Assembly (NCBI GenBank): GCA_021107975.1
Contig: JAIORT010000276.1
Span: 1-14,654 of the forward strand
Length of the DNA: 14,654 bases
Direction: 5' to 3'
Source of the DNA: Bacteroidales bacterium
GTDB taxonomy: Bacteria > Bacteroidota > Bacteroidia > Bacteroidales > JAADJA01
The position numbers and the translations under genes were made by a program. Positions 13,235 through 14,654 of the stretch are shown one piece after another; position 1 is the first letter of the stretch, and every line of letters starts with the position of its first letter. The notes under the pieces were generated by a model. The model ran no database searches. It saw only the letters and a program-made list of their open reading frames with translations, and was not told the origin of the DNA.

Positions 13235-13878
13235 AAATCAACAGTAAATTATTTTTTGTTTTATTCGTTTTGGTTTTATATTGCCTTTCGTCTTTTTCGC
13301 AATCATCATTTAAAGCCATTAAAGATATTTCTCTCTTTAAATCGAACCTTGCCGAAATGACAGAAAAAACCAATACTATAAAAAGTGATTTTATACAGGA
13401 AAAAAATCTGAGCTTTTTATCCGAAAAAATTATAAGCAAAGGTCTTTTTTATTTTAAGAAGGAAAATAAAATACGATGGCAGTATTCCGAGCCATTTGAA
13501 TACCTGATTATTATTAATGAAAATAAAATTTATATTAAAGACGAAGACCGTGAAATCAAATATGATATGGCGTCAAATAAAATTTTTAAGGAAATAAATA
13601 AAATTATTACAGGTTGTGTACAAGGAGAAATTTTGAACAACGACAAAGAATATAAAATTGAATACTATGAAAATGATAATTTTTATTACGTGAAATTAAC
13701 CCCCTATTCTGAGAAAATGAAGGAATTTTTAAGCAATATAAATATTTATTTTGACAAGAAGGATTTCTCTGTTTCAAAATTAGAAATGATTGAATTATCA
13801 GGCGATTATACAAAAATTGAATTTTTTAATAAAAAATTGAATAATGAAATACATGACGAAATATTTGGTATTGAATAG
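13231..13878 (+). CDS. LolA-like outer-membrane lipoprotein carrier
   Basis: A 215-residue exported protein. Residues 1-24 form a signal peptide (MKINSKLFFVLFVLVLYCLSSFSQ). The body matches LolA: IKSDFIQEKNLSFL, SKGLFYFKKENKIRWQYSEPFEYLIIINENKIYI, and a late LSNINIYFDKKDFSVSKLEM. LolA carries lipids or lipoproteins across the periplasm in a half-barrel. Versions next to ketosynthase-like genes are thought to carry pigment lipids rather than bulk lipoproteins. I chose the ATG at 13231 because it makes an ATGA overlap with the deacetylase stop. An ATG at 13225 would add two residues. Whether this is the cell's housekeeping LolA or a cluster-specific copy cannot be told here; the operon context favours the latter. 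Confidence 0.85.
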   Translation: MKINSKLFFVLFVLVLYCLSSFSQSSFKAIKDISLFKSNLAEMTEKTNTIKSDFIQEKNLSFLSEKIISKGLFYFKKENKIRWQYSEPFEYLIIINENKIYIKDEDREIKYDMASNKIFKEINKIITGCVQGEILNNDKEYKIEYYENDNFYYVKLTPYSEKMKEFLSNINIYFDKKDFSVSKLEMIELSGDYTKIEFFNKKLNNEIHDEIFGIE

Positions 13879-13919
13879 TATTGTTAAAACTTCTATATAC
13901 TAACTACAATAAAAGAAAA

Positions 13920-13951
13920 TTTCAGAATTAATAATTAATTTAGTATTTTTG
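13920..13951 (+). promoter_or_regulatory. Putative brnTA promoter with an internal inverted repeat
   Basis: TATTTTTG (13944-13951) matches the -7 consensus. TTTC (13920-13923) lies 20 bp upstream as a three-of-four -33. The spacer is filled by AATTAAT-A-ATTAATT (13926-13940), a perfect 7-bp inverted repeat and a natural place for autorepression by BrnA. The start codon at 13960 would be nearly leaderless. Confidence 0.5.
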
Positions 13952-13959
13952 AAAAAAAA

Positions 13960-14247
13960 ATGGAATTTGAATGGGATGAAATAAAAAACTCAAAAAATAT
14001 TGAAAAACACAGTATAGATTTTATAGATGTTGTAAGTGCTTTTAAATACCCAATAATTAAAAAGGAGAATACTAAAAAAGATTATGGAGAAAAAAGATGG
14101 ATAGCAATAGGGCAGTTGAAGAATTTTTGTATTGTGATTATCTATACTATCCGTGATAAAAAGATTAGACTAATTTCTGCCAGAAAAGCTAATAAAAAGG
14201 AAAGGGAAATATATTATGAAAACATCAAGTCAAACAAATTGGAATAA
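13960..14247 (+). CDS. brnT: BrnT family ribonuclease toxin
   Basis: A 95-residue protein of normal BrnT length. Family features are present in order: FEWDEIKNSKNIEKHSIDF at the start, the RWIAIGQ segment, a beta strand with IVIIYTIRDKKIRLISARKA, and EREIYYENI at the end. BrnT has a RelE-like fold and cleaves RNA, stopping growth until neutralised by BrnA. The toxin-first order is normal for this system. It overlaps the brnA reading frame by 32 bp, so the pair is coupled. It has its own promoter and lies between the LolA-like gene and a lipoprotein gene, both on the same strand. Confidence 0.9.
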   Translation: MEFEWDEIKNSKNIEKHSIDFIDVVSAFKYPIIKKENTKKDYGEKRWIAIGQLKNFCIVIIYTIRDKKIRLISARKANKKEREIYYENIKSNKLE

Positions 14248-14494
14248 ACTTCAAAGTTTAACAGATTCTCAAATTGATTATTCAGATATATCTGAAACTA
14301 ATTCAGAATTTTGGTCTGACGCTGAAATATTATTACCTCATAAAAAGGTTGTTTTAAAAATTAACGTAGATGAGGATATTGCTATTTGGCTTAAACAATT
14401 TGATGATAAATACAATAATACCGTAAACAGAATTTTGAGATCACATTTTTCAACTTATAAACAATTAATAAAGAAACAGCATACAACTTTATAA
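14216..14494 (+). CDS. brnA: BrnA family antitoxin
   Basis: A 92-residue antitoxin. The C-terminal part, KKVVLKINVDEDIAIWLKQFDDKYNNTVNRILRSHF (residues 43-78), is a ribbon-helix-helix-like DNA-binding and dimerisation region characteristic of BrnA. The N-terminal part is expected to wrap the toxin. BrnA represses its own operon in studied cases, and the inverted repeat inside the brnTA promoter is a candidate site. The ATG lies within brnT, giving a 32-bp overlap. Confidence 0.87.
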   Translation: MKTSSQTNWNKLQSLTDSQIDYSDISETNSEFWSDAEILLPHKKVVLKINVDEDIAIWLKQFDDKYNNTVNRILRSHFSTYKQLIKKQHTTL

Positions 14495-14551
14495 ATATAC
14501 TTCCACTTCCCAGTACCTATACAATTAGTGCTATTGATTATTAATTTTTTT

Positions 14552-14654
14552 ATGATTTATAAAATTCTTTTTGGAGTTATTATCCTACTATTTTGCGGCT
14601 GTTCAATATCATTTCACGGTAATTTGCAAAGGATTGAAAAAAGGCAATTAAACA
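14552..14654 (+). CDS. N-terminus of a lipoprotein (partial, cut by window edge)
   Basis: An ATG at 14552 opens a frame that stays open to the window end (34 full codons). It encodes a lipoprotein signal peptide, MIYKILFGVIILLFCGC, with lipobox LFCGC placing the lipid-modified cysteine at residue 17. SISFHGNLQRIEKRQLN follows. The family cannot be named from this fragment. It starts 57 bp after brnA. Because the LolA-like gene lies upstream on the same strand, it could belong to the same envelope/pigment locus, for example as a receptor lipoprotein. That is inference. Confidence 0.6.
   Translation, partial: MIYKILFGVIILLFCGCSISFHGNLQRIEKRQLN

Overview
The window is AT-rich chromosomal DNA from a member of the Bacteroidota, probably an uncultured or environmental lineage. 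Several things point there. Promoters match the Bacteroidota -7 element TAnnTTTG. Shine-Dalgarno sequences are mostly absent. The gene run rpmG - DUF4295 - ftsY - rimO is a Bacteroidota arrangement. There are also a DUF5723-like outer-membrane barrel, a TonB-type protein with a long acidic linker, and tRNA genes without encoded CCA.

Layout, left to right. Bases 1-162 hold the end of an unrecognised gene. Bases 198-831 hold an MntA/HepT-type toxin-antitoxin pair: a nucleotidyltransferase antitoxin and a HEPN ribonuclease toxin. On the minus strand, 905-2416 encodes a sugar transporter of the SLC45/GPH-like MFS group. Its likely 5' leader carries six copies of a 7-bp repeat. A REP-like double hairpin follows at 2552-2603. 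Next come tRNA-Leu(TAA) and tRNA-Gly(GCC) on the minus strand with their own promoter and terminator, then xerD, also on the minus strand. Back-to-back promoters separate xerD from the plus-strand housekeeping run rpmG, DUF4295, ftsY, rimO. A terminator-like hairpin lies between DUF4295 and ftsY.

Bases 6896-7404 are non-coding but contain a long inverted repeat and a strong terminator far from rimO, so a small RNA is possible. The DUF5723-like barrel (7405-8898) and a MORN-repeat lipoprotein (8960-9748) follow. A bidirectional terminator ends the lipoprotein gene and the convergent TonB-family gene (9799-10476). An 81-bp element with perfect 15-bp inverted ends separates that gene from gcvH (10707-11087, minus).

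The most interesting part is 11415-13878. It is a tightly overlapping operon of a ketosynthase-like protein lacking a catalytic cysteine, a membrane-anchored NodB-type polysaccharide deacetylase and a LolA-like periplasmic lipoprotein carrier. These three types occur together in aryl-polyene/flexirubin pigment clusters of Bacteroidota, but here no acyl carrier protein, normal ketosynthase, ammonia lyase or acyltransferase is in view. A BrnT/BrnA toxin-antitoxin pair (13960-14494) follows, and then the start of a lipoprotein gene cut by the window edge. That gene could belong to the same envelope/pigment locus. The layout fits a pigment locus edge or fragment with a toxin-antitoxin module next to it.
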